From assembly GCA_964424805.1 (NCBI GenBank), contig CAYRKH010000002.1, positions 62,001 to 126,000 on the forward strand: a stretch of 64,000 bases of DNA, read 5' to 3'. Below the pieces are notes generated by a model. It searched no databases, was not told the DNA's origin, and saw nothing but the letters and a program-made list of their open reading frames with translations. Each line of letters starts with the position of its first letter. The stretch's first letter is position 1. Positions 35,477-44,447 of this stretch are shown piece by piece. A program made the position numbers and the translations under genes. Origin of the DNA: IDS-8 sp964424805. GTDB lineage: Bacteria; Pseudomonadota; Gammaproteobacteria; Steroidobacterales; Woeseiaceae.

Positions 35477-37762
35477 ATGAAATCAAAGGCTACTTCGGCA
35501 ATTACGGTGCTCGGTCTCGTTGTAAGCGGTGCCGCGATCGCTCAGCAGGACTCGATCGAGGAAATCCTTGTTACGGCATCAAAACGCGGCGAGTCGACAC
35601 TGATCGAGACACCCATGGCCATCCAGGCGGTCACCGGGGACGAGCTCGAGACTCGAGGGATCACCCAATTCATCGATTTTGCCAGGAGCATCTCCGGAAT
35701 GTCCTTCGAGGACCAGGGACCCGGGGACAAGAAGATCGTACTGCGAGGACTGCAGTCCACCGGCGCCGCCACGACCGGCATGTATTTCGACGACATCGTC
35801 ATCACCAGCAACCACCGCCAGGACGGTGGGGGACGCCAACCGGATATCAAGCTGGTGGACATGCAGCGCCTCGAGGTTTTGAAGGGACCTCAAGGCACGC
35901 TGTACGGCGCGAGCTCGATGGGTGGTACCATCCGGATGATCACCAACAAGCCCGATGCTTCCACGGTCGGCGGCGCATTCAACGTGGACCTCGGCTCCAC
36001 GCACTCGGCGGACGGTATGAACTACCAGGTCGACGCGATGTTGAACGTGCCGATCGTGGAAGATGAGCTGGCAGTCCGCATTGTCGGTTACGACAGCGAA
36101 CGCGCAGGATTCATAGACGACCTTCTGGTCGGGCAAGCAGGGTTCGTCGACGGCGAGGGCGTCAATAATGCCATCGTTTCCGGCGGCAGGGTGGCGCTCA
36201 GGTGGACGCCGAACGACAGGCTGACCGTGGACCTGATGGGGCTTCGGCAGGACACGAAATCGGACGGCCCGGGATGGTATCAGCCCGCGTACGGCAAGTT
36301 CGTGCAGAGAAACTACGTGGCGGCGCCCTGGAGCGAGACGCTGGATGCGCATAACCTCGCCGTGGAGTGGGAAGCGGATCATGGCGTATTCACGGCTACC
36401 GCATCCAGGATGCAGCGTGACATCTTCTACACGTACCCCGCTACACGCATTCTTTGCACGATCTTTGCCGGGTCCGCGGGGCTGGATACCGAACCGTGTC
36501 TCTCCCCCGGGCCTGATCCGAGGGTGGCGGTACCCGCCGGCCCGACCCCGTCGGGCTACGCAGCCCTGTCGGCCGTGGACCAGCCGCAGGACCGCGAGAT
36601 CGTCAGCACCGAGCTGCGTTATGCCTCACTGTGGGACAGTCCTTTCCAGGTCGTCGGCGGCGTTTACTATCAAAGCGAAGAGAACACGTTCCGAAGCAAG
36701 GTCATCGACGTCCTGAACATGGAAGGAGATCGTTCGCCTTTCGTCGACGGATTGAACGTCAACCGTCTCACGTACACGAAGATCGACCAGGTTGCGGCCT
36801 TCGGCGAGCTGAGTTATGACTTCACCGAGGCGCTCACCGCAACGCTCGGAGTGCGAGCCTTTAAATTCGATATCGACGAGCACGGGCAGAACTTCATGGA
36901 CCGAAACCGTACGGTGGACGGCGAGCCGGTGCTGACTTCCTCGAGCGAGGACGACGTCAATTTCAAATTCAACCTTGCATACGGTCCTCCCGATGCCGAC
37001 TGGACGCTTTACACCACGTTCTCGCAGGGCTTCCGAAGCGGCGGCAACAACGAGCCGGATTTCACTACCGGCACCGTATTTCCACCGTTCCATTCGGACT
37101 CGCTCAACAACTACGAGATTGGGGCGAAAGGCCTGTTCTTTGACGGGGCTCTCCGCCTGGATATGGCGGCCTATTACATGGACTGGTCGGACTTGCAGGC
37201 TCGCGGATTGTTCTCCGGGCTGGACGGCGGTACTTTCCTGATCCTGGACAACATCGGTGATGCTGAAATCAAGGGCGTGGAAATCGGCGCGCTCGCAAGG
37301 CCTTCCCTGAATCGCGACCTGACGCTCGGTGGTACCTTGTCGTTGACCCAGGCGGAGTTGACTACGGATACCCCGCTGCAGACCGGGCCGAATACAGGAC
37401 GCGCGGGCGATAGAATTCCGAACGTGCCGAAGGTGACGGGCAACGTCTACGCCGAGTACCTGTTCTCACTGGCTAACGACTGGGACCTGACCACGCGGAT
37501 CAACTATTCGTACGTTGGTGAATCGTTCAGCGACTTCCGGCCGAACTCGCCGAGGTACCAGCCCCAGGGCGATTACTCGCTTGTCGATTTGCGAGCAACT
37601 CTCAACATCGGCGAACAGTATCGGGTGGCGCTCTACCTCGACAACGCTTTCGATGAGAATGCGGCCGTGACTTACTCTGCCGATGCCAACCTGCGGCGTC
37701 CGGACCAGGTAATTCCGTTGCGCCCGAGAACGATTGGAGTCTCCTTCGGCTACCAGTTTTGA
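35477..37762 (+). CDS. TonB-dependent receptor
   Basis: 761 residues. Signal peptide (AITVLGLVVSGAAIA), TonB box-like IEEILVTASKRGES, a plug domain (IVLRGLQSTGAATTGMYFDDI; QRLEVLKGPQGTLYGASSMGGTIRMITN) and a beta-barrel ending in RTIGVSFGYQF are all complete. It belongs to the large group of TonB receptors of unknown ligand that sit beside hydrolases. The next gene, an amidohydrolase, begins within 3 bases of its stop. Confidence 0.92.
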   Translation: MKSKATSAITVLGLVVSGAAIAQQDSIEEILVTASKRGESTLIETPMAIQAVTGDELETRGITQFIDFARSISGMSFEDQGPGDKKIVLRGLQSTGAATTGMYFDDIVITSNHRQDGGGRQPDIKLVDMQRLEVLKGPQGTLYGASSMGGTIRMITNKPDASTVGGAFNVDLGSTHSADGMNYQVDAMLNVPIVEDELAVRIVGYDSERAGFIDDLLVGQAGFVDGEGVNNAIVSGGRVALRWTPNDRLTVDLMGLRQDTKSDGPGWYQPAYGKFVQRNYVAAPWSETLDAHNLAVEWEADHGVFTATASRMQRDIFYTYPATRILCTIFAGSAGLDTEPCLSPGPDPRVAVPAGPTPSGYAALSAVDQPQDREIVSTELRYASLWDSPFQVVGGVYYQSEENTFRSKVIDVLNMEGDRSPFVDGLNVNRLTYTKIDQVAAFGELSYDFTEALTATLGVRAFKFDIDEHGQNFMDRNRTVDGEPVLTSSSEDDVNFKFNLAYGPPDADWTLYTTFSQGFRSGGNNEPDFTTGTVFPPFHSDSLNNYEIGAKGLFFDGALRLDMAAYYMDWSDLQARGLFSGLDGGTFLILDNIGDAEIKGVEIGALARPSLNRDLTLGGTLSLTQAELTTDTPLQTGPNTGRAGDRIPNVPKVTGNVYAEYLFSLANDWDLTTRINYSYVGESFSDFRPNSPRYQPQGDYSLVDLRATLNIGEQYRVALYLDNAFDENAAVTYSADANLRRPDQVIPLRPRTIGVSFGYQF

Positions 37763-37764
37763 CC

Positions 37765-39546
37765 GTGTCGCGATCAGCACGACAGCAAACACACCCTGCC
37801 GGGCTGCGGAAGAGGTTCATCCGGCCTGCATGGCGTTTAACAGCTAAAGCGGCGGCAATCCTGGCTCTGACGCCGATTGCCGCCGCTGAGCTGCCTCAAT
37901 CGGTTGCCGCCGACCTCGTCCTTTTCAACGGGAAGATCGTTACGGTCGATTCCGGGTTCAGCGTCCAGGAGGCTATAGCGGTTCGCGGGAAGACGATCCT
38001 GGACGTAGGGACCAGCGAAGCAATGTTGGCCCTGGCCGGTAGCGAGACGCAGCGGCTGGACCTGCAGGGAAAGACAGTTATTCCCGGCTTGATCGATGAC
38101 CACTATCACTTCCTGAGCAAAGCTGTCGACCAGTACCTCGGTGTCGAGGTTGCCCTGGTCAAATCGATCGACGAGATGGCGGCCCGGATCAGGGAGAAGG
38201 TCGCCCAATCGGCTCCGGGTGAGCTCGTGTACACCACCTCCGGCTGGATGCCGGCGCAGCTGGAAGAGGGCAGGCCGCCGAACCGATACGACCTGGATCC
38301 GGTGTCGCCGGACAATCCGGTCATCGTGCAAGGTGGCCACTCGATCTACCTGAATTCCTACGCGTTGCGCCAGGCCGGGATCACGAAGGACACGGTGGCG
38401 CCGGACGGCGGCACGATCGAAAAGGATCCGTCGACCGGGGAACCCACCGGAAGATTGATCGAGAATGCGCAAGAGCTCGCGCGCCAATGGGTCCTGGGCC
38501 GGGCAACGCACGCGGAGAAAATCGAAGCGCTGCGCGCCGGCCAGAAGAAACTCAACTCGGTTGGAATTACCAGCATACGGGAGCCCGGCATTTCGGCCGC
38601 TGACATGCGGGCTTACCAGGACCTGCGCGAAAGCGGCGAGCTGACCGTCCGCGTGAGCATGAACTACAGCCTCGATCCGTCGAAACCCGCGGACGAGCTG
38701 ATCGAACAACTGGAAACCTGGGGCGTCAGCTCAGGGTTCGGGGATCCGATGCTGCGCCTTGACGGTATCGGCGAATTCGGGATCGACGGCGGGTTCGAAG
38801 CGGGGTTGATGTCACAACCTTACGCGAATGCCCCGGGTAACGAGGACGCGGGCGAATACTTCGGATTGCAGCGGATCCCGACGGCGAAGTTCGAACAGGT
38901 CATGCAGGCGATGAGCCGATTGGGTTGGCGAGCCTGCGTTCATGTTGTTGGCGACCGCGGTCTCGACGTGGTGCTGGACGCTTATGAGAAGGCCAGCCGG
39001 ATAGCGCCCATCGCTGCCAAACGCTGGGTCATCGAGCACGCGCATTTCACGAGGCCGGATCAATTTGACAGGATCCGGGACCTGGAGCTCGTAATCTCGA
39101 CGCAGTTCCATCCTTACATGGCCGCCGGCGATATGGTCCACTTCTGGGGGGAAGACAGGGCGTCCAACGCGATGAGAATGCGTGACTGGCTGGATGCCGG
39201 CCTCAAGGTTGGCGGCGGGAGTGACTGGTCGCTGTTACCGCCTGATCCGTTCTGGATGATCTACCACTGGGTCACGCGGGATACGCGGCTCTGGGGCGTT
39301 CTAGGTCCCGACCAGCGAATCAGCCGCGAGGAAGCGTTGCGGGTCATGACGATCAATAACGCCTACATTACGCTGGAGGAAGATATCAAGGGATCGCTCG
39401 AGCCCGGAAAGCTCGCGGACCTCGTCGTTCTGTCCGATGACATACTAACCGTTCCGGAAGAGGCGATAAGGGAGATCTTGCCCCTGGTTACGATGGTCGG
39501 CGGCAAGATCGTGTATCAACAGGAAGAGGCGCTCCTGTCGCCGTAA
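37765..39546 (+). CDS. Exported amidohydrolase, YtcJ-like (amidohydrolase family 3)
   Basis: 593 residues from the GTG at 37765; a TTG at 37759 overlapping the upstream stop is the alternative. A basic stretch and hydrophobic segment (LTAKAAAILALTPIAAA) form the signal. The metal domain follows: DLVLFNGKIVTVDSGF, GLIDDHYHFLSKAV, WVIEHAHFTRPDQF, GGGSDWSLLPPDPFWMIYHWVTR and the closing LEPGKLADLVVLSDDI. YtcJ-type enzymes hydrolyse N-substituted amides. The first metal motif reads HYH. Confidence 0.88.
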   Translation: MSRSARQQTHPAGLRKRFIRPAWRLTAKAAAILALTPIAAAELPQSVAADLVLFNGKIVTVDSGFSVQEAIAVRGKTILDVGTSEAMLALAGSETQRLDLQGKTVIPGLIDDHYHFLSKAVDQYLGVEVALVKSIDEMAARIREKVAQSAPGELVYTTSGWMPAQLEEGRPPNRYDLDPVSPDNPVIVQGGHSIYLNSYALRQAGITKDTVAPDGGTIEKDPSTGEPTGRLIENAQELARQWVLGRATHAEKIEALRAGQKKLNSVGITSIREPGISAADMRAYQDLRESGELTVRVSMNYSLDPSKPADELIEQLETWGVSSGFGDPMLRLDGIGEFGIDGGFEAGLMSQPYANAPGNEDAGEYFGLQRIPTAKFEQVMQAMSRLGWRACVHVVGDRGLDVVLDAYEKASRIAPIAAKRWVIEHAHFTRPDQFDRIRDLELVISTQFHPYMAAGDMVHFWGEDRASNAMRMRDWLDAGLKVGGGSDWSLLPPDPFWMIYHWVTRDTRLWGVLGPDQRISREEALRVMTINNAYITLEEDIKGSLEPGKLADLVVLSDDILTVPEEAIREILPLVTMVGGKIVYQQEEALLSP

Positions 39547-39668
39547 GCCGCTCAATCCTTCGGATCTGTTCCTACCCTGCCGGGAAAGCCTGTCCCGACA
39601 CGTCCTTGCGATAACGCCGCGGTTGGCCGTCCCTCATCGGCCGCCCGGACGATCCACCGGTCCTTGGT

Positions 39669-39693
39669 GCGCCGGGGGGATGCCCCCAGGCGC
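39669..39693 (+). terminator. GC-rich hairpin downstream of YtcJ-like gene
   Basis: GCGCC-G-GGGGG, loop ATG, CCCCC-A-GGCGC: a ten-pair stem with one mismatch, 122 bases after the amidohydrolase stop. No T-run follows, so efficiency is uncertain. Confidence 0.4.
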
Positions 39694-39750
39694 CCCGGGC
39701 CGCCGCTCCGATACCGTCGCGAAACCTTCGCACAGGCTGCGCAACTTTGG

Positions 39751-39767
39751 ATTGCGCGTACCGCAAT
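39751..39767. promoter_or_regulatory. Palindrome ATTGC-N7-GCAAT, distal site before dapA-like gene
   Basis: ATTGC-GCGTACC-GCAAT is a perfect dyad of the recurrent set, 179 bases before the TTG start of the DapA-family gene. Paired with the site at 39806, it fits the double-site arrangement common at LysR-controlled promoters. Confidence 0.55.
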
Positions 39768-39805
39768 TGGCAGGCCGCCCGGGATACCCCCGTTTCTTCC
39801 AAGTT

Positions 39806-39822
39806 ATTGCCCAAAACGCAAC
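39806..39822. promoter_or_regulatory. Palindrome ATTGC-N7-GCAAC, proximal site before dapA-like gene
   Basis: ATTGC-CCAAAAC-GCAAC, 124 bases before the gene start. The distance resembles those at the M24, TonB and lipoprotein genes (about 95-140 bases). Confidence 0.55.
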
Positions 39823-39946
39823 CAAATGCTGACCCAAGGTTGTTGTGGAAACGGGAGACGGTTACTAGGCTATGCCGGAAATAGATCGCCGCCTGCCGCG
39901 CGTCCGGCGTGTCCGAGCGGGCGCATATTGAATTGAGGAATCAGTA

Positions 39947-40882
39947 TTGAACCGACAGGACGTTGATTGGCGGGGCTACATTCCGGCTATCACCACGCCG
40001 TTCGACCGCGATGGGGCCTTGAACATTCGAATGGTAGACGATCTGCTCGACTGGTTGATGGCGGAGGGCATGCACGGAATCGTCGTGGCCGGAACTACCG
40101 GCGAATGGTTTTCGATGAAGCCCGACGAGAAGGTCACGTTGTTTAACGCCGTCGGCCGGAAGCTGTCGGGACGCATGACCATTATTGCCGGTTGCAACGC
40201 CTACACCGCCAACGAGGTCGCACAGATCGCCGGCGCCGCGAAGCAGGCAGGTTTCGACGGCATCCTCCTGACACCGCCTCCGTACATCCGCCCCACGAGC
40301 AGGGAGATCGAAGCGTTTTATCGGGACGTAAGTGACAGGATCGAGCTTCCGATCTGTGTCTACAATTGGCCTCCGGGAACGGGCATCGACATGGATCTCG
40401 AGCTGCTGACCCGGCTTGCGTCCATTGAGCGGGTCGTCGCGATCAAGAACTCGACCTCCAGTTGGCAGCATTTCCTGGCGGTGTTCGAAGCTCTGCACGA
40501 GGAGGTGCGGATTTTCGGCGTGCCGATGAACGAGGAGGGTATGGACCTGGTCCTGAATCACGACGCGGACGGGATGATGGGAGCGGGTGCGGTGCTCGGC
40601 AGACGGCAGCCGGAGTTCTTCAACGCCCTTTGGCGCAACGATCGTGAGACAGCGGTTGCCATGGCGCGGTTGGACCGGGCGCTGATGGAAGCCTGGTTCA
40701 CCCCCGAGCTGACCGGCCGCTTCGGTTCCGCGCAGGCGATTCTGAAAACGGCGCTGAACGTGCAGGGCCTGCCCGGCGGCTACCCCCGAGCGCCGATCCT
40801 GCCGCTGGACGAGCGCGGGGAAGCGCAGGTGCGCGATTCCCTGGCCGGGCTCGACATCAGGCTCGAGAGCCCGGGGAGCTGA
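39947..40882 (+). CDS. DapA/NanA-family lyase or dehydratase
   Basis: 311 residues from a TTG after GAGGAA. The class I aldolase TIM barrel is intact: YIPAITTPFDRDGALN, VAGTTGEW (substrate carboxylate loop), CVYNWPPGTG with Y139, and VVAIKNST with the Schiff-base K167. Members include dihydrodipicolinate synthase, sialate lyase, keto-deoxy-sugar-acid dehydratases and pyrroline-4-hydroxy-2-carboxylate deaminase. Linkage to the LysR gene and to the same palindromes as the three-subunit dehydrogenase at 51.7-54.7 kb argues for a catabolic role rather than lysine synthesis. Confidence 0.88.
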   Translation: MNRQDVDWRGYIPAITTPFDRDGALNIRMVDDLLDWLMAEGMHGIVVAGTTGEWFSMKPDEKVTLFNAVGRKLSGRMTIIAGCNAYTANEVAQIAGAAKQAGFDGILLTPPPYIRPTSREIEAFYRDVSDRIELPICVYNWPPGTGIDMDLELLTRLASIERVVAIKNSTSSWQHFLAVFEALHEEVRIFGVPMNEEGMDLVLNHDADGMMGAGAVLGRRQPEFFNALWRNDRETAVAMARLDRALMEAWFTPELTGRFGSAQAILKTALNVQGLPGGYPRAPILPLDERGEAQVRDSLAGLDIRLESPGS

Positions 40883-40891
40883 ACGGCAGGC

Positions 40892-40912
40892 CCGGCGCGC
40901 TTACGGCGCCGG
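40892..40912. terminator. Hairpin between convergent dapA-like and lysR genes
   Basis: CCGGCGC pairs with GCGCCGG around a 7-base loop; it overlaps the lysR stop codon at 40901. No T-run. Confidence 0.4.
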
Positions 40913-41830
40913 CAGGAAGGGCATCGTTGCCTCGATCTCCTGTAAGAGCTTCACTGCCGCCACGGGCAGCTGACGTCCGAGCCGGGTAATCACGCTGGCG
41001 CTCGTGTGCCTCAGGAGCGGATGGTCGAGGGAAACGGCGGCGAGCGTGCCGGCCTGGATTTCGGTATGTGCAGCAATGCTCGGCAGGATCGTGATCCCCG
41101 AGCCGGATCGCGCGAACTCCTTGAGCATCAGGAGCGAGTTGCTGGTCAGCGTCGGCGTGAGGAAGACGTGATCCTCCGATTCCGCGCCGCTCAGTATCTG
41201 GCGGATGCGGAAGGAGCGGTCCGGAACGCCGATGCGCTCCCCGGCGAGATCGGTCATGCGCAGGAATGGGCGCTCGCTCAACGGATGATCCGGCCGCAGG
41301 ATTACCTTGAGGGGTTGGTCCGAGGACGCGCGCACCCGGATCTTGGCATCGGGAGCCGCCTGGAAGACCATGCCGATATGGGCCTCGTCTTCGAGTAGCA
41401 GCGCCACGACTTCGTTCGTGCCGCAGGTGTGCATCGTGAGCTTGATGGATGGATGCCGGTCCAAAAAGCCGCGCAGTACGCCAAGCAGCAGGTCACCTAT
41501 GAAGCCCTCGCCGACCGCCAGGTGCACCGTGCCACCCTTCAGGCCGCGCAGGTCGCGCAGCTCCGACACGAACGCCTCACGGTGTGCGGTGAGCTGGCGG
41601 TAATAGCTGATCGCGATTTCGCCGGCTTCGGTCAGCTTGAGCGTGCGGCGGCTGCGCTCGATGAGGGGAACACCCAGTTCTTCTTCGAGTTGGGCGATCT
41701 GGCGGCTGATCGATGAGGGCGCGACGTTCAGTTTTTCGCTGGCAGCGCGCATGGTACCGCCACGCACCGCTTCATAAAGATACCGTAACCGGTGATCGTG
41801 GAATTTCTCGAAGAATGTAGGGTTCTGCAT
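40901..41830 (-). CDS. LysR-family transcriptional regulator
   Basis: 309 residues. The N-terminal winged helix (HDHRLRYLYEAVRGGTMRAASEKLNVAPSSISRQIAQLEEELGVPLIERSRRTLKLTEAG) and the two-lobed effector domain (GTVHLAVGEGFIGDLLLGVL; VVALLLEDEAHIGMVF) are complete. The palindrome GTTGC-N7-GCAAC starts 26 bases upstream of its start codon, the expected autoregulatory position, making this gene the best candidate regulator for all eight TTGC-N7-GCAA sites. Confidence 0.92.
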   Translation of the reverse strand: MQNPTFFEKFHDHRLRYLYEAVRGGTMRAASEKLNVAPSSISRQIAQLEEELGVPLIERSRRTLKLTEAGEIAISYYRQLTAHREAFVSELRDLRGLKGGTVHLAVGEGFIGDLLLGVLRGFLDRHPSIKLTMHTCGTNEVVALLLEDEAHIGMVFQAAPDAKIRVRASSDQPLKVILRPDHPLSERPFLRMTDLAGERIGVPDRSFRIRQILSGAESEDHVFLTPTLTSNSLLMLKEFARSGSGITILPSIAAHTEIQAGTLAAVSLDHPLLRHTSASVITRLGRQLPVAAVKLLQEIEATMPFLPAP

Positions 41831-41855
41831 GGCGTCGAGTAGCTGGAACGTGGCT

Positions 41856-41872
41856 GTTGCATTTTACGCAAC
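41856..41872. promoter_or_regulatory. Palindrome GTTGC-N7-GCAAC between lysR and bshC
   Basis: GTTGC-ATTTTAC-GCAAC lies in the 149-base divergent region, 26 bases from the lysR start and 108 from bshC. It fits a LysR T-N11-A box and probably serves autoregulation. Confidence 0.65.
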
Positions 41873-41886
41873 GGACGCGATTATGT

Positions 41887-41902
41887 CTTGACATTGATCA
41901 AG
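41887..41902. promoter_or_regulatory. Second dyad CTTGA-N6-TCAAG overlapping a TTGACA box
   Basis: CTTGA-CATTGA-TCAAG overlaps TTGACA at 41888-41893, a likely -35 for the bsh operon on the plus strand. No strong -10 stands at 17 bases (GGTCAA). The dyad differs from the TTGC set and may bind another factor. Confidence 0.4.
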
Positions 41903-41979
41903 CCTGAAAGGGTCAATAGCCTACAGTCGCCCGACTCCGACCAGCCGGGGCCGCCGCCATTTTCCGGAGCGCGCACCAG

Positions 41980-43317
41980 ATGAATAAAGCGCCGCTGCGC
42001 GTCGTGCGAAGCCCGTATCCGGGACGCCGCTCGCGGCTTTGCACGGATTTTCTCCAGGGCCGCGGGGAGATCGGAGGTTTCTTCGGGCCGTCTTTCCGGG
42101 ATACCGCCGGCCTCGCCGCCCTGGCGGAGCGGCTGTCGGGGCAGCCTTATCCGCGAAGCGCGGCTGCCCGAGCCCTCCGGGCGTTTGCCCGGGACGTCCA
42201 GGCGCCGCTACGGGTCGAGGAGCAGGCTGCCTGCCTCGGCGAATCTTCGGCGGTGGCCGTCTTCGCCGGGCAGCAGGCGGGCCTCTTCACGGGGCCGCTT
42301 TATACGGTTTACAAGGCGCTGACGGTCGAGCGCTGGGCAATCGACCTCGGCAGGCTCCTTGGCGTTTCGGTCGTTCCGTGTTTCTGGTTGGCAGACGATG
42401 ACCACGATTTCGAGGAGGTCGATCACGTCGAGATCCCGGGGGCCGGGCACCCGAGACGACTCAGGTACGTGCCGAAAGTGGCGCCCGCCGGACGTCCGGT
42501 CGGTGACCTGCTCATCGATGAGGGTATGCACGCCGTCGTCGCCGCGCTGCGGGAAGCGCTGCCGGAATCCGCGCACAGCGCTGGTGTGCTCCAAGACGTG
42601 GAGGAGTGCTACGCAAACGGCGCCGGCTTCAGCCGGGCCTTCGCGCGCCTCTGGTATCGGCTGTTCCCGGACAGCGGCCTCGTGTTTGTGTCGGCCTCGG
42701 ATAAAGCGCTGAAGGATCTCGCGGCACCGCTGCTGGCGAAGTCGATAGTCGACCATGAGCGCCTGTTCGAATCGTACGAACGGGATACCCGGCGCCTCGT
42801 CGCACTGGGCTATCACCGCCAGGTTATAAAGCGTCCGGAACAGAGTTTCCTGTTCTGGCACGCCGGCCAGCGCAGCGGCATCATTCGAGATGGCGCCGGC
42901 TACTATCATTTGCCGGGCCGGGCAGCGCTGAGCGCCAGCCAACTGGGTGAGCTCGTGTTGCAGCGGCCGCAAGCGTTTTCAGGAAACGTGCTGCTGCGTC
43001 CCCTGGTCCAGGACCTGTTGTTCCCGGTACTGGGCGTCGTTCTCGGCCCATCGGAAATTGCCTATCACGCCCAAATTGCCGGCCTTCACGACTACTTGCA
43101 GCTTCCGCGGCCCGCCGTGCTTCCGCGAACGAGCGCGACGTTCGTGGAGCCTTGCGCCGAGCCGCCCGCGGAGCAGGTCATCCCGCCGGGCGAACCGCAG
43201 GAGCGGCGTTTCAACGTCCTCTGGTATCGCGCGCGCTACGGCCCGGGCCTGTTGAAGGCGCTATATCGGCAGTGGCCCGAAGGCGGATCCGATCACTGGC
43301 AGCTGCTGCCGCAATGA
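41980..43317 (+). CDS. bshC: BshC, putative cysteine ligase of bacillithiol synthesis (short form)
   Basis: 445 residues. Family signatures are present: AGQQAGLFTGPLYTVYKALT (about residue 96), FWLADDDHDFEEVDHVEIPG, LSASQLGELVLQRPQAFSGNVLLRPLVQDLLFPVLGVVLGPSEIAYHAQ. BshC adds cysteine to glucosaminyl-malate. The protein is some 90 residues shorter than the 539-residue Bacillus subtilis enzyme: after SATFVEP (about residue 390) only a short linker precedes the conserved QERRFNVLWYRARYGPGLLKALY end, so the extended coiled-coil segment is missing. It overlaps bshA by ATGA. Confidence 0.88.
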   Translation: MNKAPLRVVRSPYPGRRSRLCTDFLQGRGEIGGFFGPSFRDTAGLAALAERLSGQPYPRSAAARALRAFARDVQAPLRVEEQAACLGESSAVAVFAGQQAGLFTGPLYTVYKALTVERWAIDLGRLLGVSVVPCFWLADDDHDFEEVDHVEIPGAGHPRRLRYVPKVAPAGRPVGDLLIDEGMHAVVAALREALPESAHSAGVLQDVEECYANGAGFSRAFARLWYRLFPDSGLVFVSASDKALKDLAAPLLAKSIVDHERLFESYERDTRRLVALGYHRQVIKRPEQSFLFWHAGQRSGIIRDGAGYYHLPGRAALSASQLGELVLQRPQAFSGNVLLRPLVQDLLFPVLGVVLGPSEIAYHAQIAGLHDYLQLPRPAVLPRTSATFVEPCAEPPAEQVIPPGEPQERRFNVLWYRARYGPGLLKALYRQWPEGGSDHWQLLPQ

Positions 43318-44447
43318 GCGCGCCCGGTCGGCATCTCCGGATTGGCATCGCCGGGTTTCCCCATCCCGGGGGATCGGGCGTGATGGCGTCCGAACTGGCT
43401 CGCCTCCTGGCCGGGCGCGGGCACGAAGTGCACTTCATTGCCGCCACCACGCCGTTTCGCTGCGCACCGGCCGGCGAGCATCTCGTGTACCACGAGGCAC
43501 CTGCCGTGAGCGCGATACCGGGTGGGCACAATCCGACCCTGGCGCTCGCGGCGAAACTCGCCGAAGTGGCGCGCCGCTGCCAACTGGATATCCTGCACGC
43601 GCACTATGCGTTGCCGCACGCGCCGGCGGCTATCCTGGCCCGCGGCATGCTCGGCTCGGCGGCCCGGCCAGCAGTGGTGACGACGCTGCATGGGACGGAC
43701 GTCACGGGTGCCCACCGGGATGCAACGGTCCACGAGTTGACGGGGTATGCGATCCGGGCATCCGATTCGGTCACGGCCGTCTCGCGGTATCTGCAGCACG
43801 CAGCGAACGCTGAGTTCCCTGGCTACGGGAGCATCGATTGCATCCCGAACTTCATCGATTTGCAAAACTGGCCGCGGGCGCCGCGCGAGGGCCGCGCCCG
43901 GTTTGCTTCCGAAGGGGAGCTCCTGCTCATGCACCTGTCGAATTTCCGCGCCGTCAAACGTCCGATGGACACGCTGGGTATACTTGCACGTGTCCGACGT
44001 GAACGGCCGGCGCGCCTGGCACTCGTTGGTGACGGCCCGGAGCTGCCTGCCCTGTGGAAAGAGGCCGGGCGCCTTGATCTTCGGGACCACATCCACCTGC
44101 TCGGCACCCGGGTCGACGTGTGGGCGCTACTCGCCTGTGCGGACGTCTTCCTGCTTCCGTCCGCGGAGGAGAGCTTCGGGCTCGCCGCGCTCGAAGCGCT
44201 TGCCTCCGGCGTGCCTGCCGTAACGTCCGACGCCGGTGGACTGACCGAGCTGATCGAGGACGGCAGGAGCGGCTACGTTGCGGCGGTCGGCGACTGCGAT
44301 GCGATGGCGCTTCGTGTCCTCGAGCTCACCGCCGATGCCACGAGCCTCGAATGGCATCGTGAGCAGGCCTATTGCCGGGCGCGGCACTTCGATGCGGAGC
44401 GTATCGTTCCGTTGTACGAGGCGCTGTACGAGAAGGCACTGACATGA
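43314..44447 (+). CDS. bshA: BshA, N-acetyl-glucosaminyl-L-malate synthase
   Basis: 377 residues from the ATG overlapping the bshC stop. A GT4-type glycosyltransferase: IGIAGFPHPGGSGVMASELARLLAGRGHEVHFIA, DILHAHYALPHAPAAILAR, TTLHGTDVTG, ISAPS-like FRAVKRPMDTL, and the donor-site EESFGLAALEALASGVPAVTSDAGGLTELI. It joins UDP-GlcNAc to L-malate, the first step to bacillithiol. Family choice over other GT4 enzymes rests on the BshA-like N-terminus and on flanking bshC and bshB1. Confidence 0.92.
   Translation: MSAPGRHLRIGIAGFPHPGGSGVMASELARLLAGRGHEVHFIAATTPFRCAPAGEHLVYHEAPAVSAIPGGHNPTLALAAKLAEVARRCQLDILHAHYALPHAPAAILARGMLGSAARPAVVTTLHGTDVTGAHRDATVHELTGYAIRASDSVTAVSRYLQHAANAEFPGYGSIDCIPNFIDLQNWPRAPREGRARFASEGELLLMHLSNFRAVKRPMDTLGILARVRRERPARLALVGDGPELPALWKEAGRLDLRDHIHLLGTRVDVWALLACADVFLLPSAEESFGLAALEALASGVPAVTSDAGGLTELIEDGRSGYVAAVGDCDAMALRVLELTADATSLEWHREQAYCRARHFDAERIVPLYEALYEKALT

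Larger units (their letters stand above)
39547..39946. promoter_or_regulatory. 400-base gap upstream of the DapA-family gene
   Basis: No credible gene is present. The gap holds a strong GC hairpin (39669-39693: GCGCC and GGGGG arms around ATG) and two palindromes, ATTGC-GCGTACC-GCAAT (39751-39767) and ATTGC-CCAAAAC-GCAAC (39806-39822), which belong to the recurrent TTGC-N7-GCAA set. Confidence 0.5.
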
